This document shows, in pieces, positions 25,601-33,066 of a stretch of 64,000 bases of DNA (its first letter is position 1; each line of letters starts with the position of its first letter). The translations under genes were made by a program, and so were the position numbers. Under the pieces are notes generated by a model. It was not told the DNA's origin. It saw only the letters and a list, made by a program, of their open reading frames with translations, and did no database searches. The DNA is from Candidatus Thalassarchaeaceae archaeon (lineage in GTDB: Archaea; Thermoplasmatota; Poseidoniia; Poseidoniales; Thalassarchaeaceae): assembly GCA_030747475.1 (NCBI GenBank), contig JASLKO010000180.1, positions 1 through 64,000 on the forward strand, given 5' to 3'.

Positions 25601-27347
25601 CCCTGACGTGGTTGAATTATTGCCCGGTGAATTACGAACATTTGACATTGAAATTTCAAATGATGGCAACCAAGATGTTATCCTAGACTTAGATTGTGAA
25701 TTAGATTCTCCAAGTAGATGGGACGTTTCAGAGTGCGATGTGAATAATTTGACACTTGCTAGTGGAGAAATACAAACAATTTCATTTAGTGTTCAGGGCA
25801 TCGCTCCAGATCATTATAATCTGGAACAATCTGACCTCCGTCTTACGTTTTCCCCTCAAGACAATCATTCAGGTGACGCGCTCTTGGCAACAGTCTTACG
25901 AATTACTCGAATGCATGTTGACCCCGAGGTCTGCCCAGATACATGTGAAATCAATGTAACAGAATCTGAGGCCTTGGTTCCAATTAATTGGATGCATGTA
26001 CAGGCTGTTGGACAAACTGCAGACTCTAGAGCCATTGCCTATGAATTAGAACTTGTAAACGCGACACGCCATGTCGATGAGACTGAATATGCAGGTGATG
26101 TGAATTGGTCATTTGAGATTGATTATGGTAGTGGATTTGTACCATTGCCTTTGAGTGGAACAACATTCACCCTAAATTCTGTCACACCATTACAACTCAA
26201 TTCAATGACAATAAGAGCAGATTTACCGCCTACTGCCAACATCCCCCCTGGTGATGGTTGGACATTTTTATTCAATCTCACACATCCGGAGGAATTCACC
26301 AGTTCCCAAGTCATTATCGAAATGGAAGTTAAGGCCGTAGCCGACCCATCAGTTGTATCGATTACCATCGATGGTGGAACCCATTTCATTGAATCAGAAT
26401 CAGGAACAATAAAAGCAACCCTTGTCAACAATGGAAATGCCGTCACCGCCCTCGGCATTATTGCCACACTTGATTGCGATTCAGGAATCACAATCCAAGA
26501 CAATCCGACACAGGCAATCGTTAGTCTGCAGCCCTTTGAAATTCGAGAATTAGAATGGAAGATCCAATCTGATGCACTCAATTGGTGGACATCAAGCACC
26601 TCTGTTCCTTGTACTGTCTCAATCCAATCTCCTGCCATGGCGGGGGACGACGAATCCAATGATGTAAAATCCGTCCCGATTGAGATCCAATCGTGGTCAC
26701 TTCCATTGCTCATTTTGATTCCAATTACACTTGGATTGGTTCTCCTCTCAAGCCGCTTATTGCGTCGTGCATCAGAGGATGAACGGGCCCTCATGTTGTG
26801 TGCATATTCTGGTACCGCTTTGCTAGGTGCAGCAACCCAATTCAATTTGGGATCATATGCCAACTTCGCTTTAGCCGCCACCTCTATTTTGTGGGTGATA
26901 TTCATCACATCTCGTTCATCAGCATTTGAAATTCCAGCCATTCTTTCAGATCGGCAAAACCATCAACGAGGAAATGATTCAATCATCGAAAACCACGAGG
27001 AAGAAATGGATCGTGTGTTGAAACAATTGGCTGCCAAACTCGCCTTTGCCCCACTTGGTTTCATCCTTGTCACGATTATGATGCCAAACGACATTTCGTG
27101 GTCATTGGCCAATATCAGTTCAATTCTTCTTTACGCATTTGCTGGTGGATTAACAGTCGTATTCATTACCTTGCGCACTCGAAATACATGGCTGACCATA
27201 TTCGATTCCTTAGCTGCAATGGAAATCGAATCTCAAGAATTATTGAATCAACTTGGCAACCCGTCTGCAGACTTACGAAGAATCACCATTGGCCAACGTT
27301 GGGGCGAAGCGCACGATGTCAGTGTGGAGGTGGATAGCAATGTCTGA
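22626..27347 (+). CDS. Giant surface protein with NEW3/CARDB-like repeats and C-terminal membrane domain
   Basis: A 1573-aa protein with a signal peptide (MRNKTLLIFAILLIHCISPM). The ectodomain, about 1300 residues, is a chain of beta-sandwich repeats of the NEW3/CARDB kind, recognisable by repeated phrases such as ITVENEGLAQAIGALSI, PINITNTGNYQSDFTL, GPDGWIVSISPTS and VNVTNTGNLVEFVNF. It contains many N-glycosylation sequons. From about residue 1355 there are four or five membrane helices with a short soluble tail. A GGAG site precedes the ATG. Its stop codon lies inside the start region of the next gene (8-bp overlap). Likely a cell-surface or pseudoperiplasmic scaffold; placement just upstream of the archaellum genes is suggestive only. 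Confidence 0.78.
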   Translation: MRNKTLLIFAILLIHCISPMASTITQSLPNDNVDDALGRAVDPDINVTQIEWIGPSFYCGGCATDVIAPGTQQVRITVENEGLAQAIGALSIFIDEGSGFNPVGSSQSIGLLPGGVSQYVFSFSVNLGTNQQIRAYATIISDINPSNNERIQDFDVDEINAGEVYSDTLPADGARLPVGDAIVSVGVRNTGNIDHEATPYLILTPIGGGTPLNFTGDPVSLPAGSVASPAPVELASLIINASSLFGDYTLSGSVYFNSTSPLSSDVISIVPRTVSFSPYRATLIAPSDRPVEPGTSTSLSFLIQNVGEAPDRYNITVTDIRGWADMSGISAQTPIVNSSESTVIVVPVSVPLGTNRSLSDLITVEIMSEADNYTLTDSTAVMAGDLLLGTLNHSNWFVEIIPGTEETIQYTLQNNGTSPAIFDLEAGFSQTAPGWSVSISPATTPYMTVGEQIVVNVVVLPPSLEYPFDPTTKLAEGNQLTLWTSVKPQGGGPNVQQTTLEVQPTIMVELLAEQTIFPIDLTELTAGPVSRFVDLDMELRHNLISGISTSVDIELFANSTIFTSSVPGNGASEIFRWNSSVTPNQTSMDLGESQPLVATILGPSDLLPLAGNLTVDIIANLTLSGALSGIQAPESYLSLVLKIPELQLAAVETLPPTTVIPETLTSVPINITNTGNYQSDFTLDAEGPDGWIVSISPTSLSNLHCIVDEWPSVGNDNATISLSVTAPPNTRADTVFDVIVSVLNSSGEILAQTPIPFLVQEVIGATLTPEYAVAVIPVNGIASIALEANNTGNSLQTFDILIEETLDDINLTMISNSQVDIEPGEVSIVQIEVTADQFARADENHSAQVILYHNGLELDRIDVFIEMMANHMIEFDHAVEYSVVPGMNLSIPVNVTNTGNLVEFVNFTTTPPTGWQASVTPLNMTIDAEGNEVLPLIIDVTIPAMSSEAGLEPGAVHSLIMQAINVSDSIQVGFSTVQFNVEPIFVLSSDDFPDVVELLPGELRTFDIEISNDGNQDVILDLDCELDSPSRWDVSECDVNNLTLASGEIQTISFSVQGIAPDHYNLEQSDLRLTFSPQDNHSGDALLATVLRITRMHVDPEVCPDTCEINVTESEALVPINWMHVQAVGQTADSRAIAYELELVNATRHVDETEYAGDVNWSFEIDYGSGFVPLPLSGTTFTLNSVTPLQLNSMTIRADLPPTANIPPGDGWTFLFNLTHPEEFTSSQVIIEMEVKAVADPSVVSITIDGGTHFIESESGTIKATLVNNGNAVTALGIIATLDCDSGITIQDNPTQAIVSLQPFEIRELEWKIQSDALNWWTSSTSVPCTVSIQSPAMAGDDESNDVKSVPIEIQSWSLPLLILIPITLGLVLLSSRLLRRASEDERALMLCAYSGTALLGAATQFNLGSYANFALAATSILWVIFITSRSSAFEIPAILSDRQNHQRGNDSIIENHEEEMDRVLKQLAAKLAFAPLGFILVTIMMPNDISWSLANISSILLYAFAGGLTVVFITLRTRNTWLTIFDSLAAMEIESQELLNQLGNPSADLRRITIGQRWGEAHDVSVEVDSNV

Positions 27348-28203
27348 AATTACAACAATCTCAACTCAAGGCACCTATCGAGCTCAGGTCACCCGTCTGA
27401 ATTTGATTTTGGATGAACACCTGCGATTAATCCAAGAATCAGTGACAGACAAACATGCACGCGATGCCCGTAAAAGCATCAAACAAGCTCGTAAAGACAT
27501 TGATGAATTGAAAGCCCAAGTGGGTCGAATGCACCGTTCCATAGGAATGTTGCACACGATTATTCGAGAACGCTCAACTACAGAAACAGAACTCGTTGAC
27601 GTATTGTTGACAATGAAGACGGCTGAGACATTGATTTTACGAGGAGCCTTCGATGAAGCATCATTACAACTAGAACGATTGGTTGAACACCTACTCGTGA
27701 ATAGCGCAGCATTGAACCCCTTCATTTTCTATGAGTTTTGGATGGGAGTAGAGGCTCGCTGGGACATCGGATCTGAGTACGGACAATTACTCGTGAGGAT
27801 TGAAAATACTGGTTCAAGAATGCTACCAGGATTCAACGTGAAAGCCCCCGTGCCTCCGAATTGGCGTTCAACGCCCCCCTCACAAGCAATCACTGCCCTC
27901 GCCCCCGGCGAATCATTTGATCTAGCATACAATATTACTCCATCAGCCATGGCCGCGATCCGAGATGTTGGTGCACCAGGGAGTTTGCAAGAACGACTTT
28001 CCATCCAAACGGGTTACAACTTGAGTCAAGATGGATTGACTGTGGATTGTCGCATTGAGAACAAAACAGGTGAGACGATGACTGAAGTCCTCATCACTCC
28101 ATGGATTCCTCCTGGGTGGAAAACCAATACTTGGCCATTTATCAGAACACTGGAACCCAACCAACTAGAATTCGTTACAATTAGTCTTGAATTGGCCAAA
28201 TAA
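27340..28203 (+). CDS. Soluble coiled-coil protein with NEW3/CARDB-like beta domain
   Basis: A 287-aa protein starting at an ATG preceded by GGAGGTGG; the start overlaps the end of the giant surface protein by 8 bp, indicating translational coupling. Residues about 20-110 are helical/coiled coil (ARKSIKQARKDIDELKAQV). The C-terminal 160 residues are one or two beta-sandwich units echoing the neighbour's repeats (LLVRIENTGSRMLPGFNVKA, CRIENKTGETMTEVLITPW). No signal peptide or membrane helix is present, so it should be cytoplasmic, an uncommon location for this fold. It may bind the neighbour's cytoplasmic tail. The next gene, the archaellin, follows after 81 bp. Confidence 0.7.
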   Translation: MSEITTISTQGTYRAQVTRLNLILDEHLRLIQESVTDKHARDARKSIKQARKDIDELKAQVGRMHRSIGMLHTIIRERSTTETELVDVLLTMKTAETLILRGAFDEASLQLERLVEHLLVNSAALNPFIFYEFWMGVEARWDIGSEYGQLLVRIENTGSRMLPGFNVKAPVPPNWRSTPPSQAITALAPGESFDLAYNITPSAMAAIRDVGAPGSLQERLSIQTGYNLSQDGLTVDCRIENKTGETMTEVLITPWIPPGWKTNTWPFIRTLEPNQLEFVTISLELAK

Positions 28204-28236
28204 GCCCATGGGACCCACAGCATAAACATGGACTAG

Positions 28237-28266
28237 AATAATATACCTTCTCGGCAGAAAATATAG
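28237..28266 (+). promoter_or_regulatory. Candidate archaellin promoter
   Basis: The 81-bp gap before the archaellin gene contains AATAATATAC (28237-28246) and AAAATATAG (28258-28266), either of which could be a TATA box, followed by a GGAG ribosome site 10 nt before the ATG. A separate promoter would be expected for an abundant filament protein. Assigned by position and composition. Confidence 0.4.
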
Positions 28267-28284
28267 TACACGGAGCGAGAACAA

Positions 28285-28863
28285 ATGTCCCGAGAAAACC
28301 GATACCTAAACGAGAACGAGAGTGGCGCCATTGGCATAGGTGCGATGATTATCTTCATCGCACTAATTTTGGTCGCTGCAGTAGCATCAACAATTATCAT
28401 CAAAACCGCTGAAGAACTACAACAAAGAGCTGAAGCAACAGGTGATGACACTCGCGATGAAATCAGTGGTAAAATCACCCTGGTTGGCGCATACATTAGT
28501 GATGACACGGGCGGCGGTGCAACCACAGCCGACGAAATCACATTGATCTTGCAACTTAGTGCAGGATCCGACACAACCCTACTAACTGACATGGACTGGT
28601 TCATCGTTTGTGACGGTGGTACTACGGCAGAAGTCAATACTGGGACCTTCGACACCATTGCAACAGGCCTTGATGGAACTGCCCTCGCAACGGGTTCATC
28701 GGTGGATGCAGGGGAAACTTTCCTCCTACCAATTGACACATCTGCTCTTTGCACACCGAGTGTAGGTGACGAGCAAGAACTCCGTGTAATCATCGACGGC
28801 GGTGGCGAAACATACGCCCAACTTCACTACAACAGTGTAGAGAACGGCGAAACCATCGTATGA
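28285..28863 (+). CDS. arlB: Archaellin (archaellum filament protein)
   Basis: A 192-aa protein with the archaellin N-terminus: a short polar leader, then GAIGIGAMIIFIALILVAAV, the class III signal peptide and hydrophobic core helix that packs inside the filament. Cleavage by the archaellin/prepilin peptidase is expected after the Gly in NESG. The rest is a Thr/Gly/Asp-rich beta domain forming the filament exterior. Length matches small archaellins. Only one archaellin gene is present here. A perfect 9-bp hairpin follows the stop codon, before the remaining archaellum genes, and may set the ratio of filament protein to motor proteins. Confidence 0.88.
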   Translation: MSRENRYLNENESGAIGIGAMIIFIALILVAAVASTIIIKTAEELQQRAEATGDDTRDEISGKITLVGAYISDDTGGGATTADEITLILQLSAGSDTTLLTDMDWFIVCDGGTTAEVNTGTFDTIATGLDGTALATGSSVDAGETFLLPIDTSALCTPSVGDEQELRVIIDGGGETYAQLHYNSVENGETIV

Positions 28864-28879
28864 TACTATGATAACCCCC

Positions 28880-28900
28880 CTGCCCCCCTATGGGGGGCAG
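28880..28900 (+). repeat. 9-bp GC-rich hairpin between archaellin and downstream arl genes
   Basis: Perfect inverted repeat: CTGCCCCCC, loop TAT, GGGGGGCAG, 16 nt after the archaellin stop and 22 nt before the next ATG. It lacks a following T-run. At this place it could stabilise the 3' end of an archaellin mRNA or partly block readthrough, so that motor genes are expressed less than the filament gene. Confidence 0.6.
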
Positions 28901-28922
28901 AGGACATCATGGAGGATTCTAA

Positions 28923-29744
28923 ATGGGGCTGCTGTCGTTTTTGGGATTCGGTGAAGGAGACAACCACGATACGGTTGATGACGCCTCAGTTGAGCGTTTA
29001 GAGTCATTATCCGAACAAGCGGTAGAGGCCGTCCTCGTCCCTGAAGAATCAATCCCTATCGAAGAGGACGCCTGGACGCTTGCTCCATCCCCTGCACGGG
29101 CCAGAGTAGGAGCCAGTGGATTAGAACCAGTGCAAGTGGAAGCAAAGCAGAGCCCAACTCCAACAACCATTGACACCAAAGCAATCGAACAACGATTAGA
29201 CGACAGATTCGATCGGATTGAGGCGACCATGAGTATCATGGATGCACGCCTAACCCAATTACATTCAACTGAGAACTTATCACATGCATTACCAACTGAT
29301 ACGTTGATAACAGCAGATAATGAAGAAGGAGAAGAAGGAGAAGAGAACACCGCTACAGAAGTAGGAGAAGCATCTGAATCGCCTATAATTGAGACAGTCA
29401 ATTTGCTAGACTTGTATGAGGACCGAGTTGCAGATTTGAACCCCTTTCTGAATCGCCGCCCAGATGCATTATCAAAAGGCCCCACCGTGACGGTTAGTGA
29501 GATTTCAGCGCTATTATTGGATCACCTATCCGCACCATCTGCTACCGCCTTCATTGAGAAAGCGAAATCTAGTGGGATGATTACAAAAGAAGAATCCTCC
29601 GAATTATCGGCAATCATTGGTTTGGCGAATCCGGCTGTAAATGATGATGGGTCGGAACATCTTCCCCACCGCACCTTGTTGATGTTTGGATCCATGGTTG
29701 ATGCTTGGCGAACATCCCAAGCAACCTCTGGCGAGGGGGCCTGA
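28923..29744 (+). CDS. ArlD/E-like archaellum accessory protein
   Basis: A 273-aa soluble acidic protein. Its place directly after the archaellin and before arlF matches the arlC/D/E slot. The N-terminus (MGLLSFLGFGEG) is followed by a variable acidic region and a short coiled coil (about 85-115, ALEQRLDDRFDRIEATM-like). The C-terminal domain (about 155-260; LLDLYEDRVADLNPFL, then FIEKAKSSGMITKEESSELS) is reminiscent of the FlaD/E C-terminal domain, whose family sits at the cytoplasmic ring of the motor and links it to chemotaxis input. Similarity is weak by eye; context carries most of the weight. No separate arlC is seen. Confidence 0.6.
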   Translation: MGLLSFLGFGEGDNHDTVDDASVERLESLSEQAVEAVLVPEESIPIEEDAWTLAPSPARARVGASGLEPVQVEAKQSPTPTTIDTKAIEQRLDDRFDRIEATMSIMDARLTQLHSTENLSHALPTDTLITADNEEGEEGEENTATEVGEASESPIIETVNLLDLYEDRVADLNPFLNRRPDALSKGPTVTVSEISALLLDHLSAPSATAFIEKAKSSGMITKEESSELSAIIGLANPAVNDDGSEHLPHRTLLMFGSMVDAWRTSQATSGEGA

Positions 29745-29747
29745 AAT

Positions 29748-30149
29748 GTGGGTGGTTCAGTAAGCATCGCTGCACTAATCGTAGGTACAGCATTAATCGG
29801 TATTTTCGCATTAGCCTCATTGTCACTCAGTGACAGTGCCCGTACTGCTTCAGACGTTCTTGAAGATGCAACAACTGAACCTGAAATCCGCCTTGAAAAT
29901 GCTTCCGAAGTCAGTGGTGTAATCCACCTCAACATTACTAATGCCGGTGGAGAAACCGTCCATTTTGATCAAACATGGTTTAGCATTGATGGCGACACAC
30001 CATTCCGAGCGAGCGACTATCATTCTCAAACAACGATTCTTTTTCCCGGAGAGACACAACATCTCCAGTTGACTGGAACGGGATTTTCCGCGCCTTCACG
30101 GTTATTCGTTGCATGTATGGGTGGGCAATCTGGAGTATCATTTTCGTGA
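29748..30149 (+). CDS. arlF: Archaellum stator-type protein ArlF
   Basis: A 133-aa protein starting at GTG (29748), 3 nt after the preceding stop, with GGCGAGGGGG upstream. It has one N-terminal membrane helix (SIAALIVGTALIGIFALASL) followed by a small beta-sandwich domain (IHLNITNAGGETVHFDQTWF). ArlF of this architecture binds the S-layer and helps anchor the motor. Gene order (before arlG and arlH) supports the call. Its TGA overlaps the ribosome site of arlG. Confidence 0.8.
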   Translation: MGGSVSIAALIVGTALIGIFALASLSLSDSARTASDVLEDATTEPEIRLENASEVSGVIHLNITNAGGETVHFDQTWFSIDGDTPFRASDYHSQTTILFPGETQHLQLTGTGFSAPSRLFVACMGGQSGVSFS

Positions 30150-30158
30150 GGTGATGTG

Positions 30159-30641
30159 ATGGCAGACGGTGGCGCAAGTGAACTCATCATGCTCATTACT
30201 GGATTGTTAACCGCAGGAATTGTGACAAGCTTATTGATTGCTTCATGGGGAGGTTTAGCCAGTTCAGTTGATACTGCACAAACACAAGTGGAAGTTGATT
30301 CAAAGACAAGAGCGGCATTGGCGAGTGATCCAATGCAAATCCCCTGGAATCAAACCACATGCAATTTGACATTGTACATCCAAAACACCGGGAGTGTAGA
30401 TTTGATTGTTGACAACATTGGCGTAGTCGTTAATGGCACAGCCTCATCAGTCAATAATACACAATTAATTGGAACCACCCCAGATTGGATTAAGGGCGAA
30501 GTCGCAGCATTGACCATTTGCCCCGTGGGTCTGACCTTTTCTACAGGACAGGAAATTTACGTAACCGTCATCGTGAGAAGTGAATTTTACAAGGGCGTTT
30601 CGGGACAGTATTCGTTTAGTGAGGTGATTCGCCTTGTCTGA
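30159..30641 (+). CDS. arlG: Archaellum stator-type protein ArlG
   Basis: A 160-aa protein with one N-terminal membrane helix (LIMLITGLLTAGIVTSLLIA) and an exposed beta-sandwich domain with two cysteines (CNLTLYIQNTGSVDLIVDN, TICPVG). ArlG partners ArlF in the static part of the archaellum motor. The ATG at 30159 is preferred over the GTG at 30156 because GAGGTGAT sits just upstream. Its 3' end overlaps the TTG start of arlH by 8 bp. Confidence 0.8.
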   Translation: MADGGASELIMLITGLLTAGIVTSLLIASWGGLASSVDTAQTQVEVDSKTRAALASDPMQIPWNQTTCNLTLYIQNTGSVDLIVDNIGVVVNGTASSVNNTQLIGTTPDWIKGEVAALTICPVGLTFSTGQEIYVTVIVRSEFYKGVSGQYSFSEVIRLV

Positions 30642-31329
30642 AGATATCGGGTTTCCTTTCGAATTGGAAACTGATAGCTTGTCAGATAGCCTTGGTAAAT
30701 TCCTTCCACGACGTTCACTTTACATCGTGACAGGAAATATTGGTGCAGGCAAGAGCCTGATTGCTCAACGCCTTGCTTTTGGATTAGTAGCCAATGGCGT
30801 TCGAACGACCATGGTGACTACTGAATTGACGACAAGAGGTTGGTTGGAGCAGGTCAACAGCCTAGGATATCCTCTGTCTGATGCCACCGAATCTGGCAAC
30901 TTCACACTATTATCCAGATTTGGTGTAATTTCTGACGAAGTAGAAGGCCCCGTCACCATCGAGGAAATCCTTGATTCCGAACCAATGCAACATGCAGACA
31001 TTTCGATAATTGATCGAGCATCCAGCATCCTTGAGAACTACGAAGGTACCCCTGATGAATTATTGAGCCGCCTTCGCTCATTTTGTTCAGAGGGCCACTC
31101 ACTCATGCTTTTGTTAGACCCCGAGGAAATTAGTTCAGAGATGATGCGTATTCTTTCATCGTCTGCTGAGGTAGCCCTTGATATGCGAACATCAGAGATT
31201 GGCGGGGGCCTTTCAAGAATTTTAGCAGTCACTCGATTCTTACGAGCAGCAGGCCCAGTACAACCTAGAATTGGATGGCGTGTCGAACCAAGTATGGGCT
31301 TCATTGTAGATATTACAGCAGTCAGTTGA
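30634..31329 (+). CDS. arlH: Archaellum ATPase-like switch protein ArlH
   Basis: A 231-aa KaiC/RecA-fold protein. Walker A is GNIGAGKSLIAQRL (about residue 33-46), followed by TTELTTRGWLEQV, a Walker B-like strand DISIIDRASS and SLMLLLDPEEIS. ArlH forms a hexameric ring on ArlI and works as a regulatory switch rather than the main motor. The start is a TTG (30634) supported by GAGGTGA 6 nt upstream, giving an 8-bp overlap with arlG. Length matches the family. Confidence 0.88.
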   Translation: MSEDIGFPFELETDSLSDSLGKFLPRRSLYIVTGNIGAGKSLIAQRLAFGLVANGVRTTMVTTELTTRGWLEQVNSLGYPLSDATESGNFTLLSRFGVISDEVEGPVTIEEILDSEPMQHADISIIDRASSILENYEGTPDELLSRLRSFCSEGHSLMLLLDPEEISSEMMRILSSSAEVALDMRTSEIGGGLSRILAVTRFLRAAGPVQPRIGWRVEPSMGFIVDITAVS

Positions 31330-31339
31330 GGGATGAAAA

Positions 31340-33055
31340 ATGGAAGCGGAAGATCTCGAATTTGCTCGTGGCGATATGGCCAGTGTCATGGCCAGACACG
31401 ATCACGTCCGTGAATGGGTTGAGGATTTTGAATCCAAACATGGAACGCGCCCGATGTACTACGGCCCCTTGGATCGAAACGCATCTAAAATGGAACCTTT
31501 GAACTTAATCTATCATTTGAGGGGGCCACTATTTGCTCATGTATATCGCCCCACTCAAGATGAAGAGGGTGGCGGACAAACCCTATGGTTTGGAATCGAA
31601 CCATATTTGACAGAGGAAGAAGAAATTATCAAGCAGATATTGGTTGAGAGATTATTGAAAGAGGCGCCTAACGCCCCATCGTTTTCTACAGATGCAGAAT
31701 TTGAATCGATGCTAGAGAACATGATGAGGAAGCACACGAGAATCACTAGTGTTCCTGCCTCAATCAACGATGTCGTCACACCAGTGCGCCGCTTCCTCGG
31801 GTTAAACGACCCCCCCCTCAATGTTACAGAACAACAGATGGAACGATTGCAGTATACCGTGATTCGCGACCTCGTTCGTTCCGGGCCATTGGAAACTCTC
31901 CTATCCGATGAGATGCTGGAAGATATTCACGCCGTAGGCTTACGTTACATCAGTATGGATCACAAAGTGTTTGGAATGGTCACATCGAACATTCGATTCC
32001 GTGACCGTGAGATGTTGGAACGCTATCTTCGAGCAATGTCTGAGCGCATCGGTCGACCCGTATCAGATAGCAAACCAATCATCGATGGCGCACTTCTTGA
32101 CGGAAGCCGAATCAACATCATTTACTCAGATGACGTTTCGATGTTAGGATCATCGTTTACCATTCGTAAATTCGCAGAAGAGACCATCTCGATTACTCAA
32201 CTGATTCAATGGGGAACGATGTCAGCAGAGGTCGCAGCCTACGTTTGGTTATGCCTTGAAAATGGCATGTCTCTCCTTGTATCTGGAGAGACAGCATCAG
32301 GAAAAACAACAACGCTGAATGCGATTCTCCCCTTTATTGATCACAACGTGAAAATCTATTCTGCAGAAGATACGCCTGAAGTGAAGGTACGACACCGATT
32401 GTGGCAGCGACTGGTGACTAGAGACTCCAAGAATGAAGACTCTAGAGTCGAAATGTTCGACCTCCTAAAGGCCGCACTCAGAAGTCGCCCTCGCTACATT
32501 ATCATCGGTGAGATTCGAGGTGCAGAGGGTGCGACTGCATTCCAAGCAATGCAGACTGGTCACCCGGTGATTGCGACATTCCACGCTTCATCCATCGTCA
32601 AGATGATTCAACGTTTCACTGGCGATCCTATCAACGTCCCCATGCGTTTCTTTGACAACCTTAATTTCGCAATTTTCCAAGAAGTTGTTGAGGCACCAGG
32701 TGGGGGAATCGCACGCCGAATTACAGGCATTGACGAAGTCATTGGATACAACAAACATGCAGATGGTGTTCTCACTCGAGGTATGTTTGATTGGGACCCA
32801 GTTCGTGACAAACATTACTTCCGTGGTATGTTCCAATCTCATTTGATGGAAAATAAAATGGCTGCATTGATGGGTTTTGAGAACAAGCGCGACATCTACG
32901 AAGAAATGGCCCGGAGAACCGAAGCCCTCCAGCGAATGGTCGATCGAAATATCACTCACTATGATGATGTATTCGATTTACTCGATATTTACTATCAGCA
33001 AGACTGGGCGGCCTTTTCGAATGCAATTGACATATGGGTACCAATTGAAGATTGA
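31340..33055 (+). CDS. arlI: Archaellum motor/assembly ATPase ArlI
   Basis: A 571-aa type II/IV secretion-superfamily ATPase. The N-terminal 270 residues precede the RecA-like domain with Walker A SGETASGKTTTLN (about 314-326), the Asp box SAEDTPEVKVRHR, Walker B RPRYIIIGEIRGAEG (about 381-395) and the His box TGHPVIATFHASS (about 407-419). ArlI powers filament assembly and rotation. GAGGGATG precedes the ATG. It ends 11 bp before arlJ, with GAGGTGAT in between. Tight coupling with arlH and arlJ supports a working motor. Confidence 0.95.
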   Translation: MEAEDLEFARGDMASVMARHDHVREWVEDFESKHGTRPMYYGPLDRNASKMEPLNLIYHLRGPLFAHVYRPTQDEEGGGQTLWFGIEPYLTEEEEIIKQILVERLLKEAPNAPSFSTDAEFESMLENMMRKHTRITSVPASINDVVTPVRRFLGLNDPPLNVTEQQMERLQYTVIRDLVRSGPLETLLSDEMLEDIHAVGLRYISMDHKVFGMVTSNIRFRDREMLERYLRAMSERIGRPVSDSKPIIDGALLDGSRINIIYSDDVSMLGSSFTIRKFAEETISITQLIQWGTMSAEVAAYVWLCLENGMSLLVSGETASGKTTTLNAILPFIDHNVKIYSAEDTPEVKVRHRLWQRLVTRDSKNEDSRVEMFDLLKAALRSRPRYIIIGEIRGAEGATAFQAMQTGHPVIATFHASSIVKMIQRFTGDPINVPMRFFDNLNFAIFQEVVEAPGGGIARRITGIDEVIGYNKHADGVLTRGMFDWDPVRDKHYFRGMFQSHLMENKMAALMGFENKRDIYEEMARRTEALQRMVDRNITHYDDVFDLLDIYYQQDWAAFSNAIDIWVPIED

Positions 33056-33066
33056 GGTGATGATGG

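Noticed and set aside
26123..26941. Minus-strand frame of 272 codons inside the NEW3-repeat gene
   Set aside because: It overlaps a continuous coding region with signal peptide, repeats and membrane helices; composition looks like a reverse-complement shadow.
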